From NCBI RefSeq assembly GCF_001522545.3, contig NC_031771.1:1040213-1104212 (forward strand): a stretch of DNA of 64,000 bases, in the 5' to 3' direction. Source of the DNA: Parus major. Taxonomy: Eukaryota > Chordata > Aves > Passeriformes > Paridae. The translations under genes were made by a program, and so were the position numbers. The number at the start of each line of letters is the position of its first letter. Position 1 is the first letter of the stretch. This document shows, one piece after another, positions 11,601 through 26,983 of the stretch. A model generated the notes under the pieces. It was not told the origin of the DNA. It ran no database searches and saw nothing but the letters and a program-made list of their open reading frames with translations.

Positions 11601-14600
11601 GATGACTTTCAATAATTTCCTTTCTTTGGAACTCCCTGGCTCCACACTACAGTTCAGTATATTGTCAGCATCTGAGAAGGCACAGTTGTATGAGGGAGAT
11701 CACTGATGGATATTCCTGCAGCCCAGACAACTTGCCAGAGCTACTAAAATAGACACTGGGCAAAACGTGAATGAGGTAAATAACAGGTTACTACAGATTT
11801 TCTTACGAATACAAAGGAAGTATAAGAATGACACAAAGTCTTCCCTTTTTTACCCCTCTTGTACAGTAGGGTGAATAAATGCAAGAACAAGTAAAGGAAA
11901 AAGTGGCATCCAAGGGGTCACCAGGGAGTGCCTGGTACTAAAGCCTTCATTAAGAAAACAAACTCGTTCTGAACATTTTACAGCACCAACTTTCTACCTC
12001 AGATCTCTAAACCTCATAAAGTCAGCAAGGCACCATCAGTGAGAACTGTAATCACAGAATATCACAAACACCTACAACAGCAGATACAGAATGGAACAAA
12101 ACCAGGCCAAGCCCCACGCTCAGGTAGGAAAGAGCCGACAATTCACACGGAAGTCTGCAGCCTGCAGCTAAGTAAATATTTCACCGGCTCCCAGAACAGT
12201 TCTATCACTGATACAAAATAGTCTTTGTTGTATCATCAAAAGCCATCTACCCAGTGATCAGACAGCCATAAAACAGATGCTGTGGGCCATTCCCTATCCT
12301 TGCACCTTACCCACTGGCCAAAAATGCCTGAGGTTCCCACAGCACATGGTCTGGCACTTCTTTTCCACGGCCTCACCAGGAATTGCTGTCTCCTGAGCTA
12401 TTCTCTGCTTTGAATTTGACTAAACATCCATGAGAGCCAAGGAAGCCAAGCTTTGTGCCCTGGTGGAGAAGCAACAGCTCTTCCTTACATCCCCTGCCAC
12501 TTTCCCCACGTGGAGCAGCATCCTCGTTTTGGGAATTGTTTCCACCGTCAGAATTTCATTATGATAGTTAAAGCAAATTCTCTGTAAAGAAAAGCCTTGG
12601 CAACCTCCACTCAAAAAGAATGCTCTGGAAAGGATACTCTCCCAGGAACACTTTCAATGATTTTGAGATGCAGTACCTACAACAAACATTCATATCAAGC
12701 CATAAACTTTATGGGACACAAAGTCCTTCTTAGTTATCATTACAGCAGCAAATCAGTTGCTACGACACAGCACAGAAGGCGGTAAACCTTTTCCTCCAAG
12801 CACCTTCTTGTTTACTGCTGCAGGATTTAATACACTAATTGATCTTATCAAACTTACACAGACAATAAAACCTCGATAAAGACTGTCTGCTTTGGCACCT
12901 TTCCAACAGGAAGACTTGTGCCCTAAATCCCCTGGCAAGCCACAGCCCCCGGCATTGGGCTGATCCAGGGCCCAGGCTCCGGGTGGCTGGCACTGGCTGT
13001 GCTGGGACCATCCCAGGGCTGCAGCTGAGGCTCAGCACAGATGTGCTGGGCCAGGACAGGGAGAGAAGCCCCCCAGAGCCAGCCAGACCTCGCAGCATCT
13101 CCCTGTCACAGCCCAGCCACCAGCCCTCGCTGCGCCCTGACAGGCGCCGGGTCCTAGGAGACCTGTGTCAGCCACATGGGGATACACCAGGGCAGAAAGG
13201 GGGAAATGCCAAATACTGTCACACACACACAGTGAGTAACAAACATTATTATCATCTCTTTGCCCTCCTGGTCGGCCACGGAGAATTCAGGAGTCTCAAA
13301 GTCTCTTTCGCATGGGACCCAATTACTCAGCTAAGACAGACCCACAGATTTCATCTCCACATTTTATCATCCGAGTGTGTCACAATCCTCCTTGTCCATG
13401 GTGGTAGTGAGCCAGCGGTGTGAGGCTGCTGAGATTTCCCAGGAAACACAGGGATACTCAGACATGGTAGACTTTACCTAGGCAGAGCTGGAGGTCTGGA
13501 GAAACAGGCAATTTGCCTTCCCTGTCCTGTCACGGACACTTCCCCTTCCCACCTTCCCTTCTGACATCTCTACACTCAGTCTATTTCCCCACAAGGATGT
13601 GAACTTTAAAAAGCGTAAACACAAGTCCACAAAAAATGGGATGAAGGAAACGCAGACCTTTCTTATGAAGGATTACAGCGGAGCTATACAGATAAACTCG
13701 CTCTCCTGACAACTGCAGTACTAAATCCTTTTAGAACGTGCACAAAATATCCCAGGGACCAAGTGCAAGCAGCTCAGCTCTGGATGCTCATATAGTTCAC
13801 AGAGTCAGCTTTCAAGGCTGCCCTGCCTATGGAATAAAGCTTAAAACTCATGTCCTAATCTCGGCTGATCAGGACATCTTCAAAACATCTGCAAGTTTTG
13901 GTGCAGTGCCCAGGAATCATAATTACTTCTGAGGAGGAGAAATGCAGATTTATTAAGATGGGGCAATACCTGTAAAATTAAGAATCTTAGGCAAGACATG
14001 CCACTGCTAACAACAGTTCAAAACTCTATGAGAGTCAGCACTGCGGAATGGTGAACTCCAGACATATTTTTAATGATGTTTTTGGTTACACTCCATTTAA
14101 AAGAATCATCTGTCAACACCCATCATTTCCTTTTGTATAATTCATAAAGTGGTTAATTTCAGAAGCAAAAGCATTATGGGTTTGAGTAATTGACTGCTGA
14201 AGCACAGTAGGTGCTCCATCTCCACATCTGGCGCCCGGGAGCACGTGCTCCAAGCGCTCCGATGGCGGGCTGGCTGCCCACCCGGGGGTGGGAGCCGTGC
14301 AGGAGCACGGAGCAGCTCCCTGTGCTGCCAGCACCACGGCTCCCGCTGCCTCGGAGCACACGGACCGACTGGGGCTGGCCGGGGAGAGCCTGAGCTGTGC
14401 CGGCCGCAGCGCTCGGGGCCGCTGGTGGCCCTGCCCCGCGCACACCGCCAAAGGCAGCCACACTCCGTCAGAGCGCCCTTGGGCCAGGATCGCACAGCTC
14501 GGTGCCCTCACACGTGTTTTTCTAACCATATTTTCACAGAATGCCTTTGGAGGATTATAAACACTATTCCTAATTTACTTTACTAAGTTTGCCATGGAAA

Positions 14601-17600
14601 CTCACTGAGGATGGAACCCCCAAGTTTCTTCCTCTGAGCCCTAAGTCAGTTGTCACTTGAGTGCTTCAGGAGCTGACATGACAGATGTGACTTGGCCTCC
14701 AGACCCATGCTTGCCCTAGAACTGCAAACAGACACAGCGGCACAGCCCTCCTTGCACAGTGTCAGATGTTGTCCCGAGACTGGCCATCAAGCCAGGCAAG
14801 AGCTCCTAATATTCTGTGTTCTGAGTCTCCAGATTTAAGCAATCAGAAAATGGTCACTGGTTAATTATATAGAGAAGTGTCACATGCACTGCCTGCCACC
14901 AATGGCTAGTGCAGAACAACCCTGCAGAGAACACCTTACACCTCAGTTCCCATGGGGAAGTGACAAACACACCCCACTGCAAACGCAGCAGCCCAAGGTA
15001 ATGACCCCAGCCAGGTTCAGCCAACAGTGCACAATACACCAAAGAGCTGGCAGGCCGCTGCAATTCTTTAGAATCTGACAATTATTCTTCCCTGATAATA
15101 ATTAGGGGCTTGGGAAGAGGGAGGCTGCTTTCCCTTTCAGGGATGTTTGATCCATGTCCAGCTGTAGTGCTGAGATACAGAGGAGGAGGCAGGAGTATTC
15201 ATGAGGAGCCAACTAGAAATAAACAAGTGACAAGCAGCATTGAAGAGAGACAGATGTTGTCTCCAAATCAAGCTTTTCCTGGGAAGTTCACAATCTCCTT
15301 GACAAACTTTAACGTAGCCCTCCACTAATGTCCTCCTGGGGTAACTAACCCAAAACACCAAAACTCAGTAGCTTTTACAGAGAAGGAGCAACTTCTGGAG
15401 GCACAAGAACCTCCTTTTTGGAGCTGTTTGTTACCTGGCTCGACTGACACTGGAGTGTCAAGAGCACGCTCGCTGCTCCTAGCCAGGGCGAGCTGCAGAG
15501 ACGGGAGCTGCACAGCCAAACTCTGCAGGAACCACCTCAAACAGGGCATCCCTTAAACACTTGGCACCGAATCAAATGCAGCAGGGAATACCAGGTGCAT
15601 TTCTGGCAATCATTTGAAACCGTTTCTTTTCAAGTTACTTAAGTCTGCATCAAAATGTTCCATGAAAAAACTCCTTGAGCATTGCATTTTTCCAAGTGAA
15701 CAGTGATTCACAGAAACCTTCTGCGGTGGCAGGGGAAGGGGCAAAGCAAACCTGACATTTTGAGGTGTAAAAGTCAGCAAACAAACAGGATGAAACTGAG
15801 GGAAGAGCAAGCAAAAGTTAGGGCTGTGCTTCCTCAGCCATAAATTACACAACAGGAAAACATGTTAGGCTGTCAGCCAGAGCAAGGGGAGATGAAACCA
15901 CCCCCCAAGAAATGCATCACAGCCCAAAAGAAAGCTTATCCCACCAGAGCTCTCACTGGAGAGGGGTGGTAAAAAGCCTCAGAGCTCTGGATGAGCACAG
16001 TTTCCAGCAGGGCCCCAGATACTTTTCAAAGGCTTGACATTCATTCTGTGAAACTCTTCAAGCTCACAGCAGAGCTGTCAGGAGAGCTGGATTCCCCTTC
16101 TGCAGGTGCAATTTAACACATGGAAAATCAATTCCAGATGCAAAGCAGAGTACTTCTCCATCTCCAGAACATGAAGTGCAGTTTGAGTGATGTTCACTCA
16201 CTGAAATTCCCCCCTGCAGCTCAGCTATGGGTTAACAGGGAGGGAGCCCACTCCTCAAAACCTCTGCTGATGCGTCTCCTCCTGCCTCCCTGCCACATAC
16301 ACGGTGGCACGGGGGGCACAATGCAATAATCGTGCACCTTGGCCTTGGGTGAAGGATTTTAACCATATGATTCCAATTCTAATATATAATATTAGAATAT
16401 TGTGGTATATATATATATATATATATGTAATATAATGGTATTATAATGCCAATTATTTGTGGTAGGTAAAAATACTTCTTCAACTCTAAATTAAACGTAA
16501 AGAGACCAAAAAACAACTGGAAAGTTTACGCGCAAATATGAAGTCTTGGACATCTTTGGGGATGTCAAACTCTTCGAAATGCTTGATAATCACATTTCCA
16601 ATTTCCTTCCCCCCTCAACCCCCCTGTGTGCACAGCACAGGAGTCTGAGGCAAGCTGAAGGTACAGAAGTTCTGTAGAAGCAATCAAACGTCCCAGCTGG
16701 CCCTAAAGCAGCATGGTGAGCTAAGGAGTGTTCTGCCTGGGATCAGCACAGCTAATCTGCACCCTGACTCCAACACCTGCTGAATGCACTCCATGGGATG
16801 GCAGGCAGGGACACACAGAGCAAGCTCTCCTGGCCAGATGCATCACCTGAGGCTCACGTCCCAAACGAGTGCCCCGATCCCAGCTGTCACAGCCCTGGGC
16901 AGCTTCCCGGCAAAGCTCCCCGCTCAGCCCTGGCACCTTGGACAAAGACTTTCTCCTACAGGTTAAACTTGTCTGTTGAACTTCTCACAAGATCAAAGAG
17001 GAAATGAAGAGAAAAATTCCTCAGTGGCGCTCCTAACTGCAGGAGTAAATACAACCCAACTTAGGTTTACATACAGAACTCGACCAAAAAGACAGATAAA
17101 TCACTCTAACCAGGGTCTTTATCTGCAGCTGTCTGAAAATGAATGGCAACTGGCAGCAATAACAACTCTCAGCAATTCATGAAGCTTCACTTGCCATAAT
17201 CTGTGGTGCTCTGGAAAGCAGAGGGATGCTCTGAGGAGAGTCAGGCTGAGAAATGACAGCCGTGCCACAGAGAAACAGATCCCAAGTTCCCCACAATGCC
17301 GCTTTTCCTGTAGGAAAGCTGTTTGTTCCGAGCACTGCGAGGAGTAAGGAGACACACCACCACTTCTGTCTCCAGCTCCTTTTCCTGCCTGTTTCCATCT
17401 GCTCCTGTCCCAGCACATCCCAGCCCAGCTATGTCTGAGCACATTCCCCCTGCAGAGCAGCACACCCCGGGGCAGCAGGTACCACATCCTGGCAGGACAT
17501 TTCACCCCGGCTGGCAGGAGATGCCAGGCACAATAACCAGCAAGCACCCAGCAGCATCAGCACCCACACAGGCCACTGCCCACTGCCATTGGAGATCGTG

Positions 17601-20600
17601 AACTTGAACAAGCAGCGCAGGCCTGGAGCTCTGGGAACTCAGCTGAACTCACTGCCACCAAAACACCAGCCAAGAAGGTGGCAGAGGGAGGTGCATATTG
17701 GAATTACTGAGGATTTCGAGCCCAGCACCACAGCTACAAACCCAAGGTTTCTGCTAACAATTATTCACTCCATTAACCAGATTGCTTTGGTGCATGAAAG
17801 GAAGCCGTATCAGCAAATCTCACGTTTCCTGGGCTGACTCTGTGCTCATCAAAGAAGCCCATGGGTAACACCACACCACCTGGCATTTTGCAGTCTTGAA
17901 AGCAGTGTCTGTGTTATTTGAGGCATATTGTTGAGGAAAGATGTATAAAAACATCCTAAAAGACGGTTTTCATTCCAGTGAGCTAACTGTGCTGGTAAGA
18001 CAAGCCAGGGGTGGAGGGGGAGAAGTAGCTTAAGCCAGTTCAATGACTTTGCTGAAGACCAGAGAGAAGTTCAGCAAAAAAGTATTAAAATTTTCATCTC
18101 CTGATTCTCAGCCCCATGCCCTCTACTATACCATGCTGCTTCCAATCCTTAGGAAATACCACGTGCACCCATAGGCCAAAGAGCTTTCCTGCCATCAGAA
18201 ATGCCCACGAGGTCTTACAAGCAGTGTAGTTTTTAGGTATAATAGAAAGAAAAGTGGCATTTCTCAGGTACTGTCCCACGGAGCAGTCCTCCTACCCAGT
18301 TCCAGTGGTACTTATCAGCACACTGCTTTTTCATCTTTTCCAGGAACGGTGCCACCTCTCGAGCTGTGTGTGCCATGCCAGGACAGCAACATCCACGTGT
18401 CTGTTAAGCAGCAGCGTGCCTGGAAATCAACACCATCTCCTGCAGAGCAGCCTCAGCCCCTTCTCGCACACACCAGACCAACGCTGCCATCTCCCCAGCT
18501 CAAACACTTGGGTCTGTGAAGGCTAAAGGGAAAGTTCTGCTTCCCTAAAATGCAGGTGACATTCTTTCCAAAGCACACCCAGCCAATTAAAAGCAATTCT
18601 CAAAAGTTTCCTAGCCCCATGTCTGGTTAACAAAAGAAAATTGAAAAATGGAACCCCAGTTTTCTGCTGGCATTAATAGGATCAACATGGGTCCCTGAAC
18701 AGTTGCCATCAGTGACAGCAGAGCTGAATCCCACAGACACAAGTGGTGAAATAGCAATTCTCATTTTACAGCGTTTCTGAAATCATACAGCAGATGTGCA
18801 GACTTTTAGGGATGAAAACACTGAATAATGAGCCTTTATCTTGAGATAAAGGGAGAAAGGTAGCATTAAATCAAAGCCGGTATTTGAAAATTGGGAGATT
18901 ATTTTTAATAATCTGCAATTCTAAAGTAAAACGAGCAATTTAAGACACATAATTTGCATTAAGTGTAGCAATTTTGAAGATGAAACAATTTTTGAGGCTG
19001 CTGTTGTAACAATAGGGGTCGTGGGGCACCTTCAGCCTGAATAAACTGCTGCTGTTCACAACACACGTCGGATTGCAGTGACAGCGGACACTGCCCACAC
19101 GTGGTCTTGAGTTCCTGGGGAGAACCTGACACAATTGTCCCTATTCTCTGTTCAAGTGCCCTTGCTGCTTTCTCCTAGTGCTCCATTTTGCCAAGTTTTC
19201 CCCAGACATGCCTTTCAATCAACACTGGCAGACGCCTCAAACAAAATCTGCAAACCAGCCATCTCCCATACGCTGGATTTCAACACCACTCTTGTTAGCA
19301 CTGATGCTAGAAATCAATTTTCAAAGCAAGTTGTGCTGCTGCAGCTTGGGCCTGGCCTCTCCTTCCCTCTCTGCCCCGGCTCAGCTCAGGACATCTCCTC
19401 CAACGTCAGTGGTTCACAGCCTTTTTGTCTGCTGGCAGCACAGCGGTAAAAGCACCTCAGAACCCACAAGAACGGCTATGAAGGCTCTCAGTGCCATCAG
19501 GTGCTTCCACACGAGTTCAAAGGAAAGCTTGCTATCTCAGAAGGGAACCGTGCCTCTGCTGTGCCAACAAAGATCCCCAGCAGCAGCTCTGTTAACAGTA
19601 TTGCCTTTTGGGCTAAGTGAGCTCAGATGAAAACCAAGGTGCAAAGCAGAAATTCCCCCTGCTGCCGGTTGGGAATGCCAAGAGCAGAGGCGCTCTGCGG
19701 GCATCTCAGGGGCTTCAAACAGCCCTTGAGATCGCAGACAGCCTCTCTGCACAAAGCCAGAGCAACCAGGAACTGCAGCTCCTCTGGAAAGTACCTGTGT
19801 GCCTCAACCACAGCCCCGTGGGCCGCACTGTTTACAGTGCCCCTCCTGTCAGACACCTGGCGTCTGTAAACACTGACCGAGGCCACCTCAACAACTGGCC
19901 AGAGCTTCCCGCTCCGGCTGTGCTTCCCGTGTCTCAGGAGAGCCCTTGTCCTGGGCACGGGAACGGCGCCCGGCTCCGCACAGCCTCCCCAGCACAGACT
20001 GCCAACAGAAACCAGCGCACAGAGCCCCGGCTCTCGTGCTGCCTCCATCAGAAGGTGAATTCCACACTCATTCCCACAAAAATCGCCTCCTCCAGTAAGG
20101 CTGGCAGACTGCCGAGTTTCACAGCTCTGTATTGCTGAGTTAAGCAGCCAAGAGCCCAGACACCCTCTGCAGGTACCAGTGGCCCATCTCAGCCACAGCA
20201 TCTGCCCCCTGCCTGCGCAGCCCTGGCAGCCTGGTCCTCTTCCAGAGGCTCCCTCCTGGGCATCCTTTCCTGGGAATTGGTCTTCCTTGTAACTTCATTG
20301 ATGCTGTTAAGCCTGCTCCCATCCTGAGAGACTGAGCACCGATTGTCTAAAACCAGAGAACTCTGTACTGATTTTTGACCAAACCGGCGTCAGTAAATGG
20401 CAAACAGCCATTATAACAGCAGCCACCTTGGTGAGCCAAGAGCCCGGCCACCCTCTGGAGATGCCAGCCCTCTTCTGAGCGCCCAACAGTGCTGGTGGGA
20501 GCTCTGGCTGTGCCCCAGGCTATGGGTATTGGCTGGGCCTTGTCCCTCCTGACCTTTCAGCCTGAACCTCAGACCTGCCCTGACCCGTCCCTACCACAGG

Positions 20601-21931
20601 GTTACAGCTGACCCCGGCCGGTGCCACCAGCCCCGGGTGCCACCTCAGCTCCGGCTCCCTGCCTCGGCAGAGGTGCTCCCGACTCCTGCTGCTCCCTGAC
20701 ACCTATGGGAAATCATAAAGGAGAATTTCCTAAGCTCGGAAGCAACCCACAGAATGTTCAAGATCCATTAAGAGCTTTAAGCAATTCACCCAAGGTGGGA
20801 AGCGATACCTGTGGCCAGACAGGAAGATTGAAGCTGAGCCTTTCCACGAGGCTCACATCTACCCCTGTGCCCTCGGCACAGCTCCTGCACCACCCCGACG
20901 CCCGCGGAGCTGCCGGATGCTCTAACCACAGCAGGCTGCATGGCTGCAGGCTCCCTCAGGATAATTACCCCAAAACACTTTCATTTGACTTCAGACTGTG
21001 GATTGGAACGGGATCTGTGTATTTTGCTGTGCTCTTTTCCTATTTCTGGTATGAGCTCCCTATGCTCCATGTATAAACACAGCATACTTTGTGAATTTCT
21101 TCAACAACCAAGTTGTCTCGTTCCCACAACAAAAATCATTGGTCTGGTACCACCTGCTTGCCCCAGCAGCAGTTTATGTGGTTCTTTAAGAGAAAGGGTT
21201 CCAAAACTGAAAACTTTCCAGTACTAAAAGGTGAACTCTACACTTCCATCTGCGCCCATGACTGCCACGTCTTAAAGCTCTCAAAAGTAAATCAAGCCTC
21301 AAAGCAGGCAGCAGCAGAAACTGCATATTCAGGCGAGCAGGCTGAGACACAAGTCCCGTTGGCATCTCAATTCCCAGCCGAGAGAAGGTTTCCCTAAGCA
21401 CAGAGACTCCTCAGCCACCACGCAGCAGGGTCTCCCCTCTTGGGACGCTGCCAAATGGGGAATTCCAGGGGATTCGAGAGAGGGATGGAACTGGTGTCCC
21501 CTTGGCAGGAATAGCTCCTGGCCTCTCCAGGTTCCTAAGCCAGTAATGGGACCGAGCAGCCCAAACCCCCTTTTTTCCAGCCGACAGCAGCCTTCTTGCT
21601 GGAAATTAATTTGCTGCCTCACTCCCCCTCAGCCAAGAATCCAGCATAAGCATCTTTCAAACCTGCAGTTTTTCCTTTTTTCACTTAAAGAATGTAGTAT
21701 TTGATGAAATACTACATTGTGTAAACAAGAGCCTTATCCCTAGCTATTAAATGTCAAGTCCCTTGTTTTGTTAAAGACATACCAAAGCCAAGTCCAAAGT
21801 CCGCAGATAGGCCTGCAGGATGCTGGGAGCCATTAACCCCTCTGTCAGAGTGCCCTGACCTCTGGATGGATCGGGGAATTCCTCAAAGTGTTTCTTCAGA
21901 GATTCTGGCAGCACTTCCAGTCTGTTCTCAC
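8697..21931. other. Long non-coding stretch, probable intron
   Basis: No interspersed repeat recognised by eye and no convincing exon. It includes a small GC-rich patch at 14220-14480 and the TA repeat at 16406-16426. Many open frames up to about 190 codons occur on both strands, as expected by chance at this GC content. Confidence 0.5.
16406..16426. repeat. (TA)n microsatellite
   Basis: Uninterrupted TA dinucleotides in an AT-rich block that extends from about 16375 to 16445. Confidence 0.95.
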
Positions 21932-21973
21932 CTGCAGCAGTGGAGGTGCTGCACGGCCCAGGACCAGTGCAGC
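21932..21973 (-). CDS. Candidate exon (42 nt), low confidence
   Basis: Strong splice sites on the minus strand (TTATCCCGGTCTCCAG|GCTGC and CTGCAG|GTGAGA). All three frames are open, so coding content cannot be judged. It could equally be an exon of a non-coding RNA. Confidence 0.15.
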
Positions 21974-22945
21974 CTGGAGACCGGGATAATAAAAGGACCT
22001 TCCAGACTTGGAGGAAGATCGTTTATCTCGGTGCTGACCACAGGTATTTTCAAAAGCCACTTTTTAAGGTCATTTAGAGGCAAACTCTGGCTGCAGCCCC
22101 CAGCAGAATTGCTCTGAAACGTGTATAAAAGGGATTATTCAGGAAACCTGGAAGAGACCTCAGAAACTGAACATCAAGGCCCCAAATCCTTCTCCAAACA
22201 CCAATACTGCAGAGCATCTAAGAGAGAAATCCTGGGCTCTCCCTCTGGAGAAAGAATTGCTGAAAAGCATGTCAACTGCATTTCTGACTGAGGAAATGCT
22301 GATGCTCCCACTGCTCCAGAGCATAAGGCAGCAATGTCTTTGCGCTCAAAACATGGAACCTAGAACTCTAAACTACGCAGATAACGGGATAAGGGGACCA
22401 CACCCTCAAAGAATATAAACCAGCAAAACTTCTGGGCAACAGCTCCCAGTTCTACGTATATTTGCAGGCACAACATGAGCTACAAAACCGTGCTTGGACC
22501 CCTCTTCTGATGGGCTGACCCCACGGGCAGTGATGCGCAGGCCTGAGAACTCATTTACCATCTTCCCCTCCCCTCCTCAGACGAGCACCTGACCTGGCAG
22601 AAGGCACTCATTTTGAGACTCCTTCCATAATATCTGTGTGCAGGAGGTGCAATTCTGTATTCTGGCAACATGTCCTGCCTAATACAAATGTCTGGTCTGC
22701 ACGAGAACAATGCAGAAAAAAAGAAGTTTGGCTCTGAAATCAGACTTCAGCTCAGCAGTAGTCAGACCATGTAAGCCCCAAAAGCCTCCACAGCCAAGAC
22801 CAGGGAAATCTGGTTTTTGTGTCTGCTCAGACTCCTAAATTAAAAAATGTATTTGCAGAGCAGCCATGGTGGAACTACACAAGAAGTGCTCTTCACTACA
22901 GTTTCAAACAGCAACACTGACTCAAAAAGAGGGGAAAATAAGTTT

Positions 22946-22978
22946 AAAAAAAAACAGAGAGAGAAAGAAAGAGAGAGG
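22946..22978. repeat. A-rich then (GA)n tract
   Basis: Poly(A) followed by GA and GAAA repeats. Confidence 0.9.
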
Positions 22979-25900
22979 CAGCTGTAATCAAAACCTTAGG
23001 AATTATATGGAAAACATATTTCTGGAGTAACACATTTCTCACCATTCTATGCTGCTGAGAATGGCTTTCAAGGAAGGTATTTTCCTCTAGCTAGTGACCA
23101 CATGGAAATGCCAACAACCCAACTCTAACTGCTCATAGCTGAAGCTTGTGCACTTGCTATTAGCCATTTCTACCTTCAAGTATCAATTAAATACCATTCT
23201 CATTTTGCAACGAATAATTTGCTCAGCCAGCCAGCAAGCAGAAACTGGCAGCTACGCCGTACACCTGTTATTATGCATTACAATGAAATTAAAAGTATTT
23301 AGAGAATTTGGCAAGGCCGTGCTGCTAAAACTGTGGTGGTGCTTGTAACTGCAAACACGCAGATGGATGCTGCTCCTGCCTGCTAGGAAAACACTGCTGC
23401 ACAAAGAGCTGCTGGTGTCCAGCAGCTGGCCTTTCAAGAGGAGTATCCACGAACATGCCCTCTGTGACACCTGCTCAGGTGGCACAGGCGCCAGGCTGCG
23501 GCGCTACAGCAGGAGCAGCAGGGAAGGGGCCCAGGAACGGCCCCGCACAAGCACTGACCTCCTTGGGGGAAGTGCAGAGCACTATTTATTCAGGTGCAAT
23601 AATACAAATCCTTGTGGGTTGTTCCGCAATGATAAAACCAAGAGGATTCCAAAGAATGCGTTCCCTGTGTGAATTCCCAAGCCCCACTGTAAGCACACCG
23701 TGTTTGCAGTATCTAGTTAGTGATGGCCAGAAGTAAAATTATTGTCATGTGGGGCCTCCGAGTGCAGACCTCGAGCAGGTTTTCAAACTGGGAAAGTTTT
23801 ATGGTGCTGCAGAGCCTAACTGGGACATGAGGAATAACACAGGGACCCGGTGGAGATAAGCTTTTTCTCCCCCAGGCCCCATTTCAGCTGTCCTAACCTT
23901 TTCATGTACAACTAAACAGGACAAGCCTGCAATAAAAGGCAATTTATGTGCTGTAGCTGCACCATGAAAGCCTAGGGAGCTGGAGGCATCCCAGCACAGT
24001 CAGTCACCCGAGCTGGTTTTGTTCAAGATGAGAGAATTTAAGCTCAGTATGACAACACCACCAGCAGAAGTGGAAGCTAGAACTCTGTAATTTATGGAAA
24101 TGCTTTCCTCACCACATACAACAAAGTAGTGCAGACACCTCAGCACCAACAATAGCCAACCCCAGAAAACGTGTCCAAACGTGGGCTTCCCACCCAGAGG
24201 CTCGGCCAGATGCGCACAGCTGGGGCTACCGACCCGCAATCCATCGCTCCTGCAGTCCTGGCATGGCCACCTGGCTGCAGCTCACAGTGTTAGCTGCTTA
24301 CTGTAACCTCATCCACGTGGCCAATGGCATCCTCATCCCAGGGTTGTCAAAAGAAAACATCTGAAGGACCTGTGACTTCCCAACACAACACCGGCTGTTT
24401 CGTATCGGATGTATCAAGTGGACAATCCCCGACAATTTCCAGGGAAACTGACATTTGGTAATCTTTGCCAGTTTCTCTCTAAATCAATCAAAGAGACACT
24501 GGATGCAGGTAAGCTGCTGTGCTACACCTGGCCTGCTTCAGGGGCAGACAGGGACAAGGCGAACCCAGGCCTTGACTGCTACAGAAGCTGTGTAAAAATA
24601 CTCCTAAAGGACGTTTTCCTGCCTGTCTGTATGAATCTGCCTTTTGCCCATCAGCAGCAGCTCTGTTGAGTTTCTGAATAACCCTGGAGTTCAGGCACAA
24701 TTAAAGATGATGAGCAGGAAAACTGCAGAAGCACGGGACACAGCAGAACACCATGATCCCCGTGCCGAGACAGAGCCTGAAGAAAAGCTGTCGGATGCAC
24801 TGGATGTTCCTTGGTCAAAGCCAAGCTGGAAGCTTTTAAGAAACTTAAGTCTTCCCCTGCCTCATTTTCTTAATGGCTGTTGGAGGTAAGGGCAGTGGAA
24901 GAAAAGCACAGAGGATGCCTCTGCTATATGGAATGCCACACAATCCATGTCTCTCTTTCAGCAGGAAGTTTTCTAATTTTACTTGCTCCACTATCAGTCT
25001 AGACCAGCAAGGTTAGCATGAGTGGGTACCAGCAGCATGAGGCGGGCAGCACACAGCCCTCCGAGACAATGGTTCCTCTGGTGTCCCTCAGGCACAAGGA
25101 AAGTCTGGAAAATTTTACCTGCACTGTTCCCACTGGAGTCTGACTTCAGCCATCAAATTCAATATGTTCCTATACAAAAGACTACACAAAACAGCAGAAC
25201 TAACAGGGAACTGACAGGCCAAGTTCAAAAATACACTTACGACCCATTTCTCTCAATTCCTTCTGACAGAACAAGAGGGCTCTTGGAAACAACCAACACT
25301 GATTTCCATCGGGAAAGAAGACAGGTAGGCCCAAACTCCAATTCTAGAGCAGTCAAAAGAACCCAAAAGAAACAGGCCTGAAACATAACTCCCTCTTCAT
25401 TTAGACTGAATGGCCATCTGTACGAGAAACAAGTTCATTACCACACTGCTGTTCAGACAGCAACTGTGTGTACACAGCGAAGGCACGCAGCAACACCAGC
25501 TCCGCTAAGAAAACCCCACAACAAAGCAGGTCTCAAAACAGAAGAACCTGTGTACATCTCGCTGTGTAAACCAGACAGACGCTAGGAAAAGATGACAAGA
25601 GTTGTTTGATATGAATCCAAGATACAGCCATTTTAACAAAGCTGTCTGGTAAGAGCTCATCTGACCCACAACTTGAGCATCTCATCTTTATTTCTTTCAA
25701 CTCTAGAGTGTTTAGGAGGAAAATGATAGAGAGATGACGAAAGCGATGGAGCTGGCAGGATTCAGAAAGTGGATATTATGGTTCCACAGCAGTACTGGCC
25801 CAGGCAGAAGGTGCTTTCTCCACATTTGTCTACCTGATTTGGGTAAATGACAAAGCTGAAACACCTTCCTGTTGACACTTTGAATAAACACACCTTACAC

Positions 25901-26967
25901 CAAGCTGGACACATCATGTCTCCATTATGGGCATTGGGCTGTATAAGGTAATTAAAAGCACTTGCACTGCCAGCTCTCACATCATTGTTCAGCTTTTAGT
26001 TCTTTCAATAAAATCACATTGAGCACACTGCACAGAAATAAAACTGAAGATTCCACCTTATGAAAAACACTTCCTTTTGCCTGTGGAAATGACAGCTTCC
26101 ATGGAAAATGGATTTTCTTCACCACAGGACAACAAAAAGGGCACCTGGGTTACAGCTGTTCTGGGCTCCCTTCTGGTCAAAGTGATTGCCATACAGTGAA
26201 GTCACACTACTTCTGAACAAGTCCTGTGCACGCACCTATGATTTGGCTAAGCGCGCTCTCAGCAGCTCAGTTCCAAACTATAGTAACTGCTGAAACTCTG
26301 GTGACTGGGAGAGTCAGACCCATAAATAGAATTTTTCATGATTTCAGGCCCTTTAAGAGACTCCCCAGTGAGCACTGAAACGGGATCAATAAAATTTCGT
26401 GCAAGCATTAGAGCGGATCTTGCTCTTATGCTACACGGCGGCAGCAAAAGCACATCCCTGGAACGTACAAATATTATTAAGTCAGAGAAAAAGCAAAGAT
26501 GAGCAGAAACCCGAGAAGCAAAACACTCTTGATTTCAGGAGGCTAACACTGATTGAAAAAACCTCTTAATGAGGTTCCAACTCACAAGCATGCAAGACCT
26601 CTTAACCTGTTGTTAAGCCAAAAATGTTCCAAGTCCAGGCAGTCTCCACAAGAGAAAACACTGTTCAGAACAGTCATGTTGAAGCCTCACTCTGGAATTG
26701 CTGGCAATAGCCAATCTGCAGGTTGAATACTCTGATTCTCCCACGGCACCAGGAGGGACAGAAGTGGCCAGACACACTGACCCTGACTGAAAACAGAAAT
26801 GCCAACCTGTGTATGGCCTCCCAGGCCAGTAAGGAGCACTCCCATCGTGGAGCCTGCAGCCCCCCTGCTCCTCTGGCACAGCCACACCACACTTCCAGGG
26901 CTCACCCAGTTTCTAAGCATCGAGGTTCTGGGCTGGCCAAGTACACCAGAGGTAATGGTTTATTCAA

Positions 26968-26983
26968 CATCATCATCATCATC
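26968..26983. repeat. (ATC)n microsatellite
   Basis: About five tandem ATC/CAT units. Confidence 0.9.
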